64,000 bases of DNA from Planctomicrobium sp051465645 (GCF_051465645.1 NZ_CP195790.1:2232001-2296000), one strand, 5' to 3'. Shown: positions 1 to 8,729, numbered from the stretch's first letter. Numbers and translations are program-made. Notes: a model not told the origin generated them from the sequence alone.

Positions 1-455
1 ACCGGACAAGAATCGCGACTATACATCAACCTTGACGCATATCCCAGCGTTTGACTGATGCGAATCGGCCGATTGGAACACAAAAAGACAGCCTCACAAA
101 CAACGCCAGAACTAGGTTCGCTTCTAAGCCAGTCACACCGGCAAGACCGAATCCAGGCAGACACTGAGCAGCAGACCCGGCAATCCCTGCCTTCAAAGAT
201 AACCAAATGGAGTAGATCCAATTGACGGTGACATAAAAGGATGGAGCGAATCCGGAACCCACATTCTTCAGGGGATCTGGCGAATCCTGCCTGACTGGAA
301 AATTCATCTTGAGCAGATTCTGCCGATGCTCGTATATTGCGACATCACTGCTGCGCCCGAAGTGCAATCTTCCCGGGGTGACACCGGCGTTACAGGGGAC
401 ATTGAATTCATTTTCAATGTGGAGGTCCCCGGGTTGCAGACGCAGCTTATGACCC
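1..455. other. upstream region of the PstS-like gene, no convincing gene
   Basis: Two plus-strand frames are open from the first base and end at about 54 and 58. One of them may be the last codons of a gene that starts before the window, but they cannot be told apart. A 154-codon minus-strand frame (26-490) runs antisense into the next gene's leader and resembles no family I know. A 7-bp hairpin (400-406 with 413-419) lies about 50 nt before the PstS-like start. No Pho-box-like repeat was recognised. Confidence 0.4.
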
Positions 456-470
456 AAGGAGGGATTTTTG

Positions 471-1457
471 ATGAGAATGCTCGGAGCCAAGCTGCTGTTT
501 GCGGCTGCTGTGTTGATGACTGCTTCCCGTACAAGCGTTGCTCAACAGGGCGTTGAACAGCCTGTCGATCCTGCACTTCCTCTCTACACACAATCAGAAG
601 CAGTCACCGGAAAAGTCACTGTTGCCGGGTCATTGACCATGGCACAGCAAGCTTCCATCTGGGCTGACTCTTTCAAGAAAAACAACCCAGGCACAGAGTT
701 CCAACTCGTTGCCCAGGGATCTGTCAACGCGATTCCAGCACTGTTGAGCGGTCAAGCCGATTTCGCACTGCTGAGCCGCCCGATTACAGCTGAAGAAGTC
801 AAAGCGTTTCAGGACAAGTTCGGCTACCTGCCAACAGTTGTCGTTCCAGCTCTGGAACAGGTCGCAGTCTACGTCCACAAAGACAATCCAATCGAATCAC
901 TGACACCTTCCCAACTGGACGCCATCTTCTCCAAGACACTGCGTCGCGGAGCTGAAAAGCAGGCCAAAACATGGGGAGATGTGGGAGTAAAAGGCCCTCT
1001 CGCTGGTCAACCAATCGTTACTCAAGGACGACGTGACTCAACAGGCTTACAAGTTTACTTCCAGCTGGCTGTCCTGGCCGGCGGAGAGTACCGAGACGAC
1101 ATGGTTGAAAACCAGAACGGGCTCGACACCATGAAGGCTGTTGCCACTTCCCCAAATGCGATCTGCTTCAGCGGTTCAACTTTCCAGAACCCAGACGTCA
1201 AAGCTGTCCCAATCCTGCTACAGGAAGGAACTCCAGCTATCGGACTGCACCAGGCTGGGTATCCACTTGTCCGCCCTCTTCAGATCATCCTGAACCATAA
1301 ACAAGGCACCCAATTGGGGAATGCTCAGCGCGAGTTCTTCAAGTACATCTTCTCACGCCAGGGCCAACACGACGTCATCATTGGCGGTCATGTCCCAGTC
1401 TCAGCTGTCCCAGCACAAGCCGCACTCGAAGCAGTCGGCCTGCACACATTGAACTAA
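471..1457 (+). CDS. PstS-like phosphate ABC transporter substrate-binding protein
   Basis: This is a periplasmic solute-binding protein of the PstS/PBP-like family, which binds phosphate or a related oxyanion. The ATG at 471 is preferred over an in-frame TTG at 468 because AAGGAGGG (456-463) sits 7 nt upstream. It gives 328 residues with a clear signal peptide (Met-Arg-Met-Leu, a hydrophobic core, then an Ala-Gln cleavage region near residue 25). The sequence shows the family pattern: a beta strand ending VAGSLTM, an ADFALLSRP segment, and RRDSTGLQVYF, similar to the phosphate-contacting loop of PstS. No pstC, pstA, pstB or phoU lies next to it, so it is an orphan binding protein here. In planctomycetes several PstS paralogues are common, so the ligand is not certain. 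A weak hairpin follows the stop codon. Confidence 0.8.
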   Translation: MRMLGAKLLFAAAVLMTASRTSVAQQGVEQPVDPALPLYTQSEAVTGKVTVAGSLTMAQQASIWADSFKKNNPGTEFQLVAQGSVNAIPALLSGQADFALLSRPITAEEVKAFQDKFGYLPTVVVPALEQVAVYVHKDNPIESLTPSQLDAIFSKTLRRGAEKQAKTWGDVGVKGPLAGQPIVTQGRRDSTGLQVYFQLAVLAGGEYRDDMVENQNGLDTMKAVATSPNAICFSGSTFQNPDVKAVPILLQEGTPAIGLHQAGYPLVRPLQIILNHKQGTQLGNAQREFFKYIFSRQGQHDVIIGGHVPVSAVPAQAALEAVGLHTLN

Positions 1458-1482
1458 TCGGGCTCGGCCCTGTCTCTTTACC

Positions 1483-1508
1483 TGACCGTGTCTTTTCTGG
1501 CACGGTCA
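1483..1508 (+). terminator. possible weak terminator after the PstS-like gene
   Basis: An 8-bp perfect stem, TGACCGTG (1483-1490) with CACGGTCA (1501-1508), has a 10-nt T-rich loop and only a short T-poor tail. It lies 26 nt after the stop codon. Confidence 0.4.
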
Positions 1509-1591
1509 TTTCCACCTGTTCTGTCGGTCGCACAGCAGGTTGTTTGCTCAAACTAAAATCATTCAATTTATTCGAGACCAGGAGTCGAGTC

Positions 1592-2935
1592 ATGAAACGG
1601 ATTTCACTGGCCGCCGCCGCACTGGCAGGTTGCCTTGCCGCTTCTGTGCCAGATTCAGCATCAGCCGTTGATCCAAGTCGCCAAAACGGAGGCAATCAGG
1701 TCCAGCCTTACGGCACCACACTGCCAGGTCTGGGCGGCCTTGGAAACTTGGGCGGATACTACAATAACGGACTGGGCGGAAACCTCAGCAACGATCCCCT
1801 CTACAACCCAGGCCTGCTGACCACCCCAAATTATCCGGGACTCATCAACCCAACACTGCCGGGAACCGGAGTGACCTTCACTCCAACCACTCCGGCGACG
1901 GGTCGCGACCGGCTGAACCCGAATATCGCTCCGACTTACGTTCCACCTGGAACACAGCAAGCCCGTAAATGGTTGCTGGGAGTCTACTCAAAGGATCTGG
2001 ACACTGGCGTTCGCATTCATGAAGTCGTGACAGGCCGTGCCGCCCATCGCGCCGGACTGGAAGTCAACGACCAGATCATCTCTGTCAACGGGTATCAGGT
2101 CGGTTACGTCAACGGGCAACTGTTTGACTGCGGAACCGAGTTTGATCGCCTCGCTGACCAGAACGGCTGGGTCAACTTGCTGGTGCAGAACGCCCGTGAC
2201 CGCTCCCTGGTCAACGTTCCAGTCCAGCTGGACTCTCGATTCTCATCACTGACAGGAACACTTTCCACGAACAACCGACAGGCACTTCCACAAAACGCCA
2301 TCGTGACCGTGGAACTCCGCCAGATTCTGTCCAACAACAATAACCACTCTGCCACGATTGCATCACGCCGAGTGGAAAACCTGAACCAGTACCCAATCCC
2401 GTTCACGGTCGACTTTGACCCGAACCAGATTAGCCCGACCTCTCGCTACATCGTGTACGCGAACGCCACTGTAAACGGTCGCGAGATCTACCGCACCGCT
2501 CAGCAGACGCCGATCCTCGCAACCAATGGACAGTTCCGCCCGGTTGCCATGCAGCTCGAACAGGTTGCGTTCAACAACCCGAACACAGCACAGGTGGGTT
2601 ACCTCGATCGCGATTCACAAATTGCACAGATCGTAAAATGGTTCAACGACTACCTTGGTCGCAACCCAACCGATCGTGAGCTGATCACGTGGCTTGAAGC
2701 GATCAGTCAGGGCCAGTCGATGTCTCAGGTTCAATTGAGCCTGCTGTCCAACGAGCAGTTCTTCAATAGCTGCAACGCCGACAAGCGGGTCTACATCAGC
2801 CGCATGCACGAACTCCTGATCGGACGCGCTCCGACCAACGAAGAAATGGCATACTGGATTTCCCGATACGACGCCCAGAACGGAATTCGCCGCGATCTCG
2901 CCCGTGAATTCCAGGGAGCAGTTGGGATCAACTAA
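1592..2935 (+). CDS. secreted PDZ-domain protein with DUF4214-like C-terminus
   Basis: The protein has 447 residues from the ATG at 1592, which follows CAGGAG at 1579-1584; the longer frame from 1544 has no ribosome site. Residues 1-26 form a signal peptide ending in Ala-Ser-Ala. A Gly/Asn/Pro-rich linker follows (about residues 30-125). A PDZ domain then spans about residues 130-210, with a GVRIHEV carboxylate-binding-like strand and the AHRAGLEVNDQIISVNG core. A middle region may be a beta-sandwich. The last 100 residues hold two helical repeats of the YLGRNPTDREL / LLIGRAPTNEEM type, resembling DUF4214. No protease domain is visible, so the PDZ domain probably has a scaffold role at the cell surface. 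Function unknown; the signal peptide and PDZ calls are firm, the DUF4214 call is moderate. Confidence 0.75.
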   Translation: MKRISLAAAALAGCLAASVPDSASAVDPSRQNGGNQVQPYGTTLPGLGGLGNLGGYYNNGLGGNLSNDPLYNPGLLTTPNYPGLINPTLPGTGVTFTPTTPATGRDRLNPNIAPTYVPPGTQQARKWLLGVYSKDLDTGVRIHEVVTGRAAHRAGLEVNDQIISVNGYQVGYVNGQLFDCGTEFDRLADQNGWVNLLVQNARDRSLVNVPVQLDSRFSSLTGTLSTNNRQALPQNAIVTVELRQILSNNNNHSATIASRRVENLNQYPIPFTVDFDPNQISPTSRYIVYANATVNGREIYRTAQQTPILATNGQFRPVAMQLEQVAFNNPNTAQVGYLDRDSQIAQIVKWFNDYLGRNPTDRELITWLEAISQGQSMSQVQLSLLSNEQFFNSCNADKRVYISRMHELLIGRAPTNEEMAYWISRYDAQNGIRRDLAREFQGAVGIN

Positions 2936-3083
2936 AGTCATTGTCAACGCTGCCGATTCTGGCTGCGAGTGGGTTAAGTCCTTTACAAAAAGGCTGTTAC
3001 ACTCGATTTCACCCGAATCGCGAGCTTGACGAAGCAATAGCACTGCACTCGGATGAGTGCTTTGCTGTCTGACGCACAGAACA

Positions 3084-3119
3084 AACAGCCTCAAGCTCTG
3101 CTTGAGGCTGTTTTATTTC
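3084..3119 (+). terminator. intrinsic terminator after the PDZ protein gene
   Basis: A 12-bp perfect stem, AACAGCCTCAAG (3084-3095) with CTTGAGGCTGTT (3101-3112), has a 5-nt loop and is followed by a T-rich tail. It lies 150 nt after the stop codon. Confidence 0.85.
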
Positions 3120-3319
3120 AACACACCTCCACGACACCTACAAACTCAACGTCAAAATACACAAGATGCACTTGAATACTGCGATCCGGAAATTTAGCAA
3201 GCACAGAAAAAACGGATTGAAAAAACGACTTGTGTGTCCACTCTGAGGACAAATCGCCCCCTGAGATTTGAAATTTGCGTGAAATACTGCATTTCGCAGG
3301 GTGCAAACTTGTGTGATTC
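3120..3319. other. non-coding spacer upstream of the nusA promoter
   Basis: I see no gene here. Two overlapping minus-strand frames of 62-72 codons are AT-rich, lack ribosome sites and match nothing. The stretch separates the terminator at 3084-3119 from the promoter at 3320. Confidence 0.5.
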
Positions 3320-3348
3320 TTGACACATCTGTTCACGCCCCATATTGT
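3320..3348 (+). promoter_or_regulatory. sigma-70-type promoter of the nusA leader
   Basis: A perfect -35 hexamer TTGACA (3320-3325) is separated by exactly 17 nt from a -10-like TATTGT (3343-3348, four of six consensus bases). Transcription would start near 3354-3356, exactly at the base of the first leader hairpin. Confidence 0.7.
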
Positions 3349-3353
3349 TTACG

Positions 3354-3577
3354 ACTGGTTCGATATTGAACCAGCGTCGATTGGACTATTCCCATCCGGT
3401 TTCGACCGGCCAGAGAAGAGGCTTCTCATGTAAGCATTGGCGTTTAGCGGCCGGTGCTCTGCGACAGCAGACCTGATTTCCCACTCCATGAGTGGGGACG
3501 TGGTTTGTTGGTGCGAGTGGCCCTTTTCTCTGTAATGTTTGGACGACGAGTGGGACTTTGTACCCGCTCTTTTTTTT
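3354..3577 (+). ncRNA. structured leader RNA of the nusA-infB-rbfA operon (possible attenuator)
   Basis: The roughly 220 nt between the promoter and the terminator before nusA carry many perfect helices and no credible ORF. In order: hairpin CTGGTTC/GAACCAG (3355-3361 with 3368-3374); CCGGT-TTCG-ACCGG with a UUCG tetraloop (3396-3409); an 11-bp long-range helix of 3411-3421 with 3522-3532, which competes with the local hairpin GAGAAG/CTTCTC (3413-3418 with 3422-3427); a bulged hairpin around CTGC-GACA-GCAG (about 3453-3473); hairpin CCCACTC-CAT-GAGTGGG (3480-3496); and the terminator 3548-3577. I do not recognise it as a known Rfam family; 6S RNA was considered but the central bubble and length do not clearly fit. 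It may be a cis-acting attenuator of nusA or an independent small RNA. Pairings are read directly; the function is inferred. Confidence 0.6.
3548..3577 (+). terminator. intrinsic terminator 24 nt upstream of nusA (attenuator candidate)
   Basis: The 7-bp stem GAGTGGG (3548-3554) with CCCGCTC (3563-3569) includes one G-T wobble, has an 8-nt loop and runs directly into eight T (3570-3577). The nusA ATG is at 3602 with no second promoter visible between, so read-through must be controlled if the leader promoter feeds the operon. Confidence 0.8.
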
Positions 3578-3601
3578 CACCTACTTGGTGGCACAACGAT
3601 C

Positions 3602-4951
3602 ATGAATGGCAATGAGGTCTTGCGTATCGTCGACGCCATCCATCGCGATAAGAGCATCGATAAAGAAATCGTCTTTAGCGGTATTGAAGCTGCGATCCTG
3701 TCAGCGGCACGCAAGCACTACGGCGAAGATCAGGAAATTGTAATCAGCATTGCGCGCACATCAGGTGATGTCAGCGCAATGCTCAATAGCAAGACATTGC
3801 CTCCGGAAGAGCTCGGCGACCTGCTGGGACGCATTGCGGCCCAAACTGCCAAGCAGGTGATGATTCAGAAGATTCGCGAAGCAGAGCGTGATGCACTGTT
3901 CGACGAATTCAGCGATCTGCGAACACACCTGGTTAACGGTGTTGTTGTTCGCGTTGATCATGGAGTCGCATCCATCAACCTCGGAAAAGTCGAAGCGATC
4001 CTGCCCAAGAGCGAACAGATTCCAGGGGAATCTCACCGCGTCGGCGATCGTGTTCGAGCAGTCGTCCTTGAAGTCCGCAAAGCAGGCAGCCGCATCAAGG
4101 TTGTTCTCTCGCGTACCCATCCAGAACTGGTCCGACGCCTGTTTGAAGTGGAAATTCCTGAAGTTGCGGAACGAGTGATCGACGTCAGATCACTTGCTCG
4201 TGAAGCAGGATATCGCTCAAAAGTTGCTGTTTCCTGTATCGACAACAATATCGATGCCGTGGGAGCATGTGTTGGCGTTCGAGGTTCCCGCATCAAGACC
4301 ATCGTCGATGAACTTGATGGTGAGCGAATCGATATCGTCCGTTGGAACGACTCGTTGCAAGTGTTGATTCCCAACGCAATGCAGCCCGCGGAAGTAGAAG
4401 ACGTCATCCTTTGCCAGATGCTGGGACGTGTGATCGTTCTCGTAAGAGACGACCAACTGTCACTGGCCATTGGCAAGAAGGGGCAGAACGTACGACTTGC
4501 CTCGAAGCTCGTTGGCTGGGACATCGAAGTGATGACTCAGGACGAACTCGACGAGCAACTGGAACGTTCAGTAGCCGCCTTCGGACAAATTCCAAAAATC
4601 ACAGACGACCTCGCAGAATCGCTGGTCTCTCAGGGCTTTTTCAGCTTTGAAGATCTCTCAGTAATTGAGCCAGACCACCTTAAGGAATTAAGCGGTCTCA
4701 GCGACGAAGACATTGAGGAAATCGTCAATTACGCCGAGCGTGAAGCAGAGCGTGAAGAGCAAGAAACCGATCGTCGCAAGGCGATCGAGCGAGAAGCAAA
4801 ACGAGTTGAAAAGGAAGCTGCCGAACTCGACGCGATGACTGGAAATCGACTGGGTGATGAAGTGGAATCCACACCGGATTCAGCTGAGTCTCAAACAGGT
4901 GAAACTCTACCTGAAGTCGAAACTGATTCAGACTCAGAGCCAGCAGCGTAG
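3602..4951 (+). CDS. nusA: transcription termination/antitermination factor NusA
   Basis: NusA binds RNA polymerase and nascent RNA and modulates pausing, termination and antitermination. The ATG at 3602 gives 449 residues starting MNGNEVLRIVDAI; the longer frame from a TTG at 3539 would read through the terminator stem and is rejected. Domains follow the family order: the N-terminal RNAP-binding domain (about 1-125), S1 (about 130-200, with GVVVRVDHGVASINLG), KH1 and KH2 (about 205-345, with GVRGSRIKTIVDEL and AIGKKGQNVRLASKL), a helix-hairpin-helix segment (about 370-410), and an acidic, charged tail rich in Glu. It is the first gene of nusA-infB-rbfA. rimP and ylxR, often next to nusA elsewhere, are absent. 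The structured leader upstream suggests regulation by attenuation. Confidence 0.95.
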   Translation: MNGNEVLRIVDAIHRDKSIDKEIVFSGIEAAILSAARKHYGEDQEIVISIARTSGDVSAMLNSKTLPPEELGDLLGRIAAQTAKQVMIQKIREAERDALFDEFSDLRTHLVNGVVVRVDHGVASINLGKVEAILPKSEQIPGESHRVGDRVRAVVLEVRKAGSRIKVVLSRTHPELVRRLFEVEIPEVAERVIDVRSLAREAGYRSKVAVSCIDNNIDAVGACVGVRGSRIKTIVDELDGERIDIVRWNDSLQVLIPNAMQPAEVEDVILCQMLGRVIVLVRDDQLSLAIGKKGQNVRLASKLVGWDIEVMTQDELDEQLERSVAAFGQIPKITDDLAESLVSQGFFSFEDLSVIEPDHLKELSGLSDEDIEEIVNYAEREAEREEQETDRRKAIEREAKRVEKEAAELDAMTGNRLGDEVESTPDSAESQTGETLPEVETDSDSEPAA

Positions 4952-5146
4952 TCATGAGGCAGCAACTCAGGCCGGGCCAGCCTGCTGGACTCCGGCAACC
5001 GGAATCAGCGTGGGCGTCTCCTAGCAGAGACGTCCTCCGGCAGCAGATTAAGAGCCAGAACTGGATCGCTTACCGCGGTCCTCCTTAAAGAGATCTCCGA
5101 TCGGATTCGCGGCCGAGTGCGGGGATGCAATTCAGAGGGGTGACGA

Positions 5147-8100
5147 TTGAAAATCCGCATCTTCGCACTTGCGAAGGAACTCGGTGTCGACAGCAAAGAT
5201 CTCATTCAACAATGCAATGACGCAGGGTTGGATGTTAAGAGCTCTCCGTTAGCAAGCATTTCGCCTGCTGAACGTGACGTTCTTATGGACTATTTGAAGA
5301 AGCTTGCAGGAGGAAAGTCGGCCGCCCCCGCGCCGCAGGCACCTCCTCCCGCCAAGGTTCCGATCCCGGTCAAGGCTCCGATCCCGGCCAAGCCAGCAGA
5401 GCCGGTGATGACGCCTCGGGAACCACTCCGCCGTGAGGCCCCAGCGCGTGAAATGCGCGACCTGGGTGGCCCGCTCTCGACCCAGATGCGCGTTCGTCGC
5501 GCTCCGCCATCAGATTCCCCAGAAGGTACTGAAGGTTCGGAAGGGGTTGATACTTCAGCAGTTGAGGAACCACTTCCTCAGCCAGTCGAAGTTGTCGAAG
5601 CAGTCGTGACACCACCTGAACCAACGGTTCCGGAAGTTGTTGCTGAAGCACCGGTTGTCCTTGAAACAGAGGTTGAGCCGGAGCCTGTTGAAGTTCTTGA
5701 AGTTCCGCCACCAGTCGTTGCACCGGCCGAACCAGTCGTTCCAGTCACCCCCGCTGCGGCCCCACCTCGTATCAAAAAAGAGGTAGCTCCACCGGCTGCT
5801 CAATCAGCCCCACCAGCGGCACCTCCAGCCCCTCCAACTATGGCACCTGTTGTTCGTCCGGCACCGCTCAGTCGCGCCGACTATATTAACCCGACCGGCG
5901 GAAGTTCTACGATTCGCGAAATGCGACCACACGGCACCGTCCGTGTTTCAGATCGAGGCCCAGAGGAACGCCCACAAGGAGCAGCAGCCGCGCCAGCGCC
6001 AGCAGCTTCCTCTGCCGCGCCTCTGAAGCGACCACCTGAAGAACGTCCGATTCCACCACGCCGCGATAAAAAGCGGGGACCGGTCCTTCCGACACTTGCG
6101 ACTCCAAACTTCAAACCGCCAGTAATTAAGCACAAAGAGGAAGCGGTTCAAAAACCCGACCTCGCTCTCACTGGCGAAGTTCTGAAGAAGAACAAGCTCG
6201 CAGACATCCTGAAGAAAAATCGGGATGACGCAACTCGTCGTCCGACGGTTGAAGAAGAAGAAACGACAGCAGCAGCAGCCAAGGCGAAGTCCGGTCGGAC
6301 ATTGGGCCTGGAAGATGCTCGCGAAGCTCGACGCCGTCGTCGCCAGAAGCCAAAAGGTTCCGAAGACGACGAAAACCTGATTCGCAAGAGTAACAAGCGT
6401 TCAGGTCGACGCGGATCGTCTTCACGCATTGAGCGTAAGACATCAGCCGTGATCGCCGCACCAATTACGGTGCGAAGCCTTTCCGAAGCCCTCGGACGGC
6501 CAGCCCGTGACCTGTTGACTTTACTGTTCCAGCAAGGACAGATGGTCACAATCAATGACATGCTCGATGACGAAACTGCAATGGAAATTGCAATGGAGCT
6601 CGGCATCGATTTGCAGATCGAACACGAGGCGAACCTCGAAGACGCTCTGGCAGAACGACTCAGCGATACCCAGACAGGTGAGGATGTGCCTTCATCGACA
6701 CGACCACCAATCATCACGATTCTCGGTCACGTCGACCACGGTAAAACGACTCTGGTCGACCGAATCCGGTCAGCCAATGTCGCTGCAGGCGAAGCTGGCG
6801 GTATTACCCAGCACATCGCGGCTTACCAGGTTGAGTACAACCACCAGAAGCTGACGTTTGTTGATACTCCAGGTCACGCAGCCTTCGGCGAAATGCGTGC
6901 TCGTGGTGCCAACGTCACGGATATTATCGTTCTTGTTGTTGCTGCAAACGATGGCGTCATGCCACAGACAGTGGAATGTATCAGCCATGCAAAAGCAGCT
7001 GGCGTTCCAATCGTCGTGGCGATGAACAAAATGGACTTGCCGAACATCAACGAACAGCGTGTCCTGACCGAGCTTTCACAGCACGGTATTTTGCCAGCAG
7101 AATGGGGCGGCGACGTTGAAGTCATTCGAGTTTCCGGTCTCACCGGAACCGGTGTCGACAACTTGTTGGAAACCTTGTTGCTGACTGCAGAAATCGCAGA
7201 CCTGCGAACATCCGACAATGCAGCTGCAGACGGAGTTTGCCTTGAAGCGTTTCGTGACGAAGGTCGCGGACCAATCGCCTGGGCAATCGTCCGACAGGGG
7301 ACTCTTCGCGTCGGGGATCTTGTACTCTGCGGTCCGGCCTTCGGTCGTATTCGTGCGATGTACAATGACCGCGATGAAGAAGTGCAGGAAGTGGGGCCAA
7401 GTACCCCGGTTCGCATCGCAGGTCTGGACGAAGTTCCAGGTGCCGGTGATCACTTGTTCGTGATGGACGATATTGACGAAGCTCGCACCATCGCAGCAGA
7501 GCGCCGTGTTCGCGGACGTTCCGCAGCACTGGCTGGCCGCGGCGGTCCGAAGTCACTCGAAGACTTCTTCTCAGCACGCAACGGAGCGATCAAAGATCTG
7601 CCATTGATCATCAAGGCAGACACCCCGGGATCACTCGAAGCGATTCGTGGCGAACTTGACAAATTCGAACACCCAGAAGTTCGAATCAAGATCCTCCACA
7701 TGGGTGTCGGTGGTGTCAATGAAAGCGATGTGTACCTTGCATCATCGTCTTCAGCGATCATCGTCGCATTCCACGTGATCGCCGAAGATCGCGCCGAAGC
7801 ATTGGCCGGTCAAGAAGGCGTCGAGATTCGTCGTTACAAGATCATCTATAACGTCACGTCAGACATCCGACAGGCACTCGAAGGATTGCTGATACCGGAG
7901 AAGGTGGAAGTCACCACCGGTCGTGCTCTGGTCTTGCGAACATTCAGCATCAGCAAGATTGGCACCGTCGCAGGTTGCCGCGTTCTGAACGGCTCGATTG
8001 ACCGAAACAATCGCGTCCACGTCATTCGCGACCAGACCATTCTCAACAACTATGCAATCGCATCGTTGAAACGTGAGAAGGACGATGCTCGTGAAGTCCG

Positions 8101-8209
8101 TGAGGGCTATGAGTGCGGTATCCGTCTGGACGGGTTCAATGACGTGAAAGAAGGGGACTTGCTGGAAGCCTACCGAATTGAAGAGCGTAAGCGTTCACTG
8201 GAAGATTGA
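5147..8209 (+). CDS. infB: translation initiation factor IF-2
   Basis: IF-2 is the GTPase that brings initiator tRNA to the 30S subunit and promotes subunit joining. The frame starts at a TTG (5147) with AGAGGGGTGA just upstream (5134-5143); no ATG gives a better fit, and the first residues (MKIRIFALAKELGVDSKDLI) match the IF-2 N-terminal helical domain. At 1020 residues it is long, owing to a Pro/Ala/Glu/Val-rich region (about 55-300) and a Lys/Arg-rich region (about 300-435). A second IF2-N domain lies at about 440-500. The G domain has G1 GHVDHGKT at 527-534, then DTPGH and NKMD, followed by domains II, III and IV. The 195-nt gap after nusA holds an 8-bp hairpin (5013-5020 with 5027-5034) but no T-tract, so co-transcription with nusA is likely. 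Confidence 0.96.
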   Translation: MKIRIFALAKELGVDSKDLIQQCNDAGLDVKSSPLASISPAERDVLMDYLKKLAGGKSAAPAPQAPPPAKVPIPVKAPIPAKPAEPVMTPREPLRREAPAREMRDLGGPLSTQMRVRRAPPSDSPEGTEGSEGVDTSAVEEPLPQPVEVVEAVVTPPEPTVPEVVAEAPVVLETEVEPEPVEVLEVPPPVVAPAEPVVPVTPAAAPPRIKKEVAPPAAQSAPPAAPPAPPTMAPVVRPAPLSRADYINPTGGSSTIREMRPHGTVRVSDRGPEERPQGAAAAPAPAASSAAPLKRPPEERPIPPRRDKKRGPVLPTLATPNFKPPVIKHKEEAVQKPDLALTGEVLKKNKLADILKKNRDDATRRPTVEEEETTAAAAKAKSGRTLGLEDAREARRRRRQKPKGSEDDENLIRKSNKRSGRRGSSSRIERKTSAVIAAPITVRSLSEALGRPARDLLTLLFQQGQMVTINDMLDDETAMEIAMELGIDLQIEHEANLEDALAERLSDTQTGEDVPSSTRPPIITILGHVDHGKTTLVDRIRSANVAAGEAGGITQHIAAYQVEYNHQKLTFVDTPGHAAFGEMRARGANVTDIIVLVVAANDGVMPQTVECISHAKAAGVPIVVAMNKMDLPNINEQRVLTELSQHGILPAEWGGDVEVIRVSGLTGTGVDNLLETLLLTAEIADLRTSDNAAADGVCLEAFRDEGRGPIAWAIVRQGTLRVGDLVLCGPAFGRIRAMYNDRDEEVQEVGPSTPVRIAGLDEVPGAGDHLFVMDDIDEARTIAAERRVRGRSAALAGRGGPKSLEDFFSARNGAIKDLPLIIKADTPGSLEAIRGELDKFEHPEVRIKILHMGVGGVNESDVYLASSSSAIIVAFHVIAEDRAEALAGQEGVEIRRYKIIYNVTSDIRQALEGLLIPEKVEVTTGRALVLRTFSISKIGTVAGCRVLNGSIDRNNRVHVIRDQTILNNYAIASLKREKDDAREVREGYECGIRLDGFNDVKEGDLLEAYRIEERKRSLED

Positions 8210-8266
8210 GGTTGAGTTTTCCAGAGTCAAAATGAACGTAACATGGAAAATTCCAGGTAGATAAGC

Positions 8267-8716
8267 ATGTCAACAAGACGAACAGCCAAAGTGGCTGCGG
8301 CGGTCCGACAGGTCGTCAGTAGTGCAATATTGTTTGAACTTCGTGACCCTCGGGTAACCGGGGTCACTGTTCTCCACGTCGAGGTTCCACCGGACCTGCG
8401 TACTGCAAAAGTCTTTATCAGTATCCTGGGTGACGAAAAGGCTGCTCGCCTGACCCTGATGGGGCTCAATGCAGCTCGAGGCTGGATTCAGTCTCGAATC
8501 GCAGATGTGCTCGATCTTCGTCTCACTCCGGTGTTGACCTTTGTGGTTGACCACGGCATTAAAAAGAGCATTGAAATCTCGAAGATGTTACGAGAAGTCA
8601 TTACTCCTGAAGACGAAGCCGATGAGTCAGAAGCAGACGAGTCGGAAATCGACGAATTGTCCGAGGATGCTGAGGATGAAAATCCTCCGGAACCGCAGTC
8701 AGGTTCTGCCTCGTAG
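8267..8716 (+). CDS. rbfA: 30S ribosome-binding factor A
   Basis: RbfA is a single KH-like domain protein needed for late 16S rRNA 5'-end maturation and cold adaptation. The 149 residues contain the family hallmarks: an N-terminal helix with RQVVSSAILFELRDPRV, the strand VTVLHVEVPPDLRTAKVFIS, and the LTPVLTFVVDHGIKKSIEI motif near the end of the fold. The last 35 residues form an acidic tail of Glu/Asp/Ser, longer than in E. coli. The start is ATG 8267 with a weak AGGT upstream, 57 nt after infB. As the third gene of nusA-infB-rbfA this is the classic gene order. Confidence 0.95.
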   Translation: MSTRRTAKVAAAVRQVVSSAILFELRDPRVTGVTVLHVEVPPDLRTAKVFISILGDEKAARLTLMGLNAARGWIQSRIADVLDLRLTPVLTFVVDHGIKKSIEISKMLREVITPEDEADESEADESEIDELSEDAEDENPPEPQSGSAS

Positions 8717-8729
8717 TTAAGATGGTCCC

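Noticed and set aside
1..58. possible 3' end of a gene cut by the window start
   Set aside because: Two plus-strand frames are open from base 1 and stop at 54 and 58; the few codons do not allow a choice.
26..490. 154-codon minus-strand frame
   Set aside because: It overlaps the leader and start of the PstS-like gene, has no ribosome site that stands out and no family feature.
3354..3577. 6S RNA as identity of the nusA leader
   Set aside because: A long-range helix exists, but the enclosed region is short, branched by several local hairpins, and followed at once by a terminator and nusA. The typical central bubble could not be identified.
4954..5088. 44-codon frame between nusA and infB
   Set aside because: Arg/Gln/Pro-rich, no ribosome site and no resemblance to YlxR or L7Ae-type proteins expected at this place.
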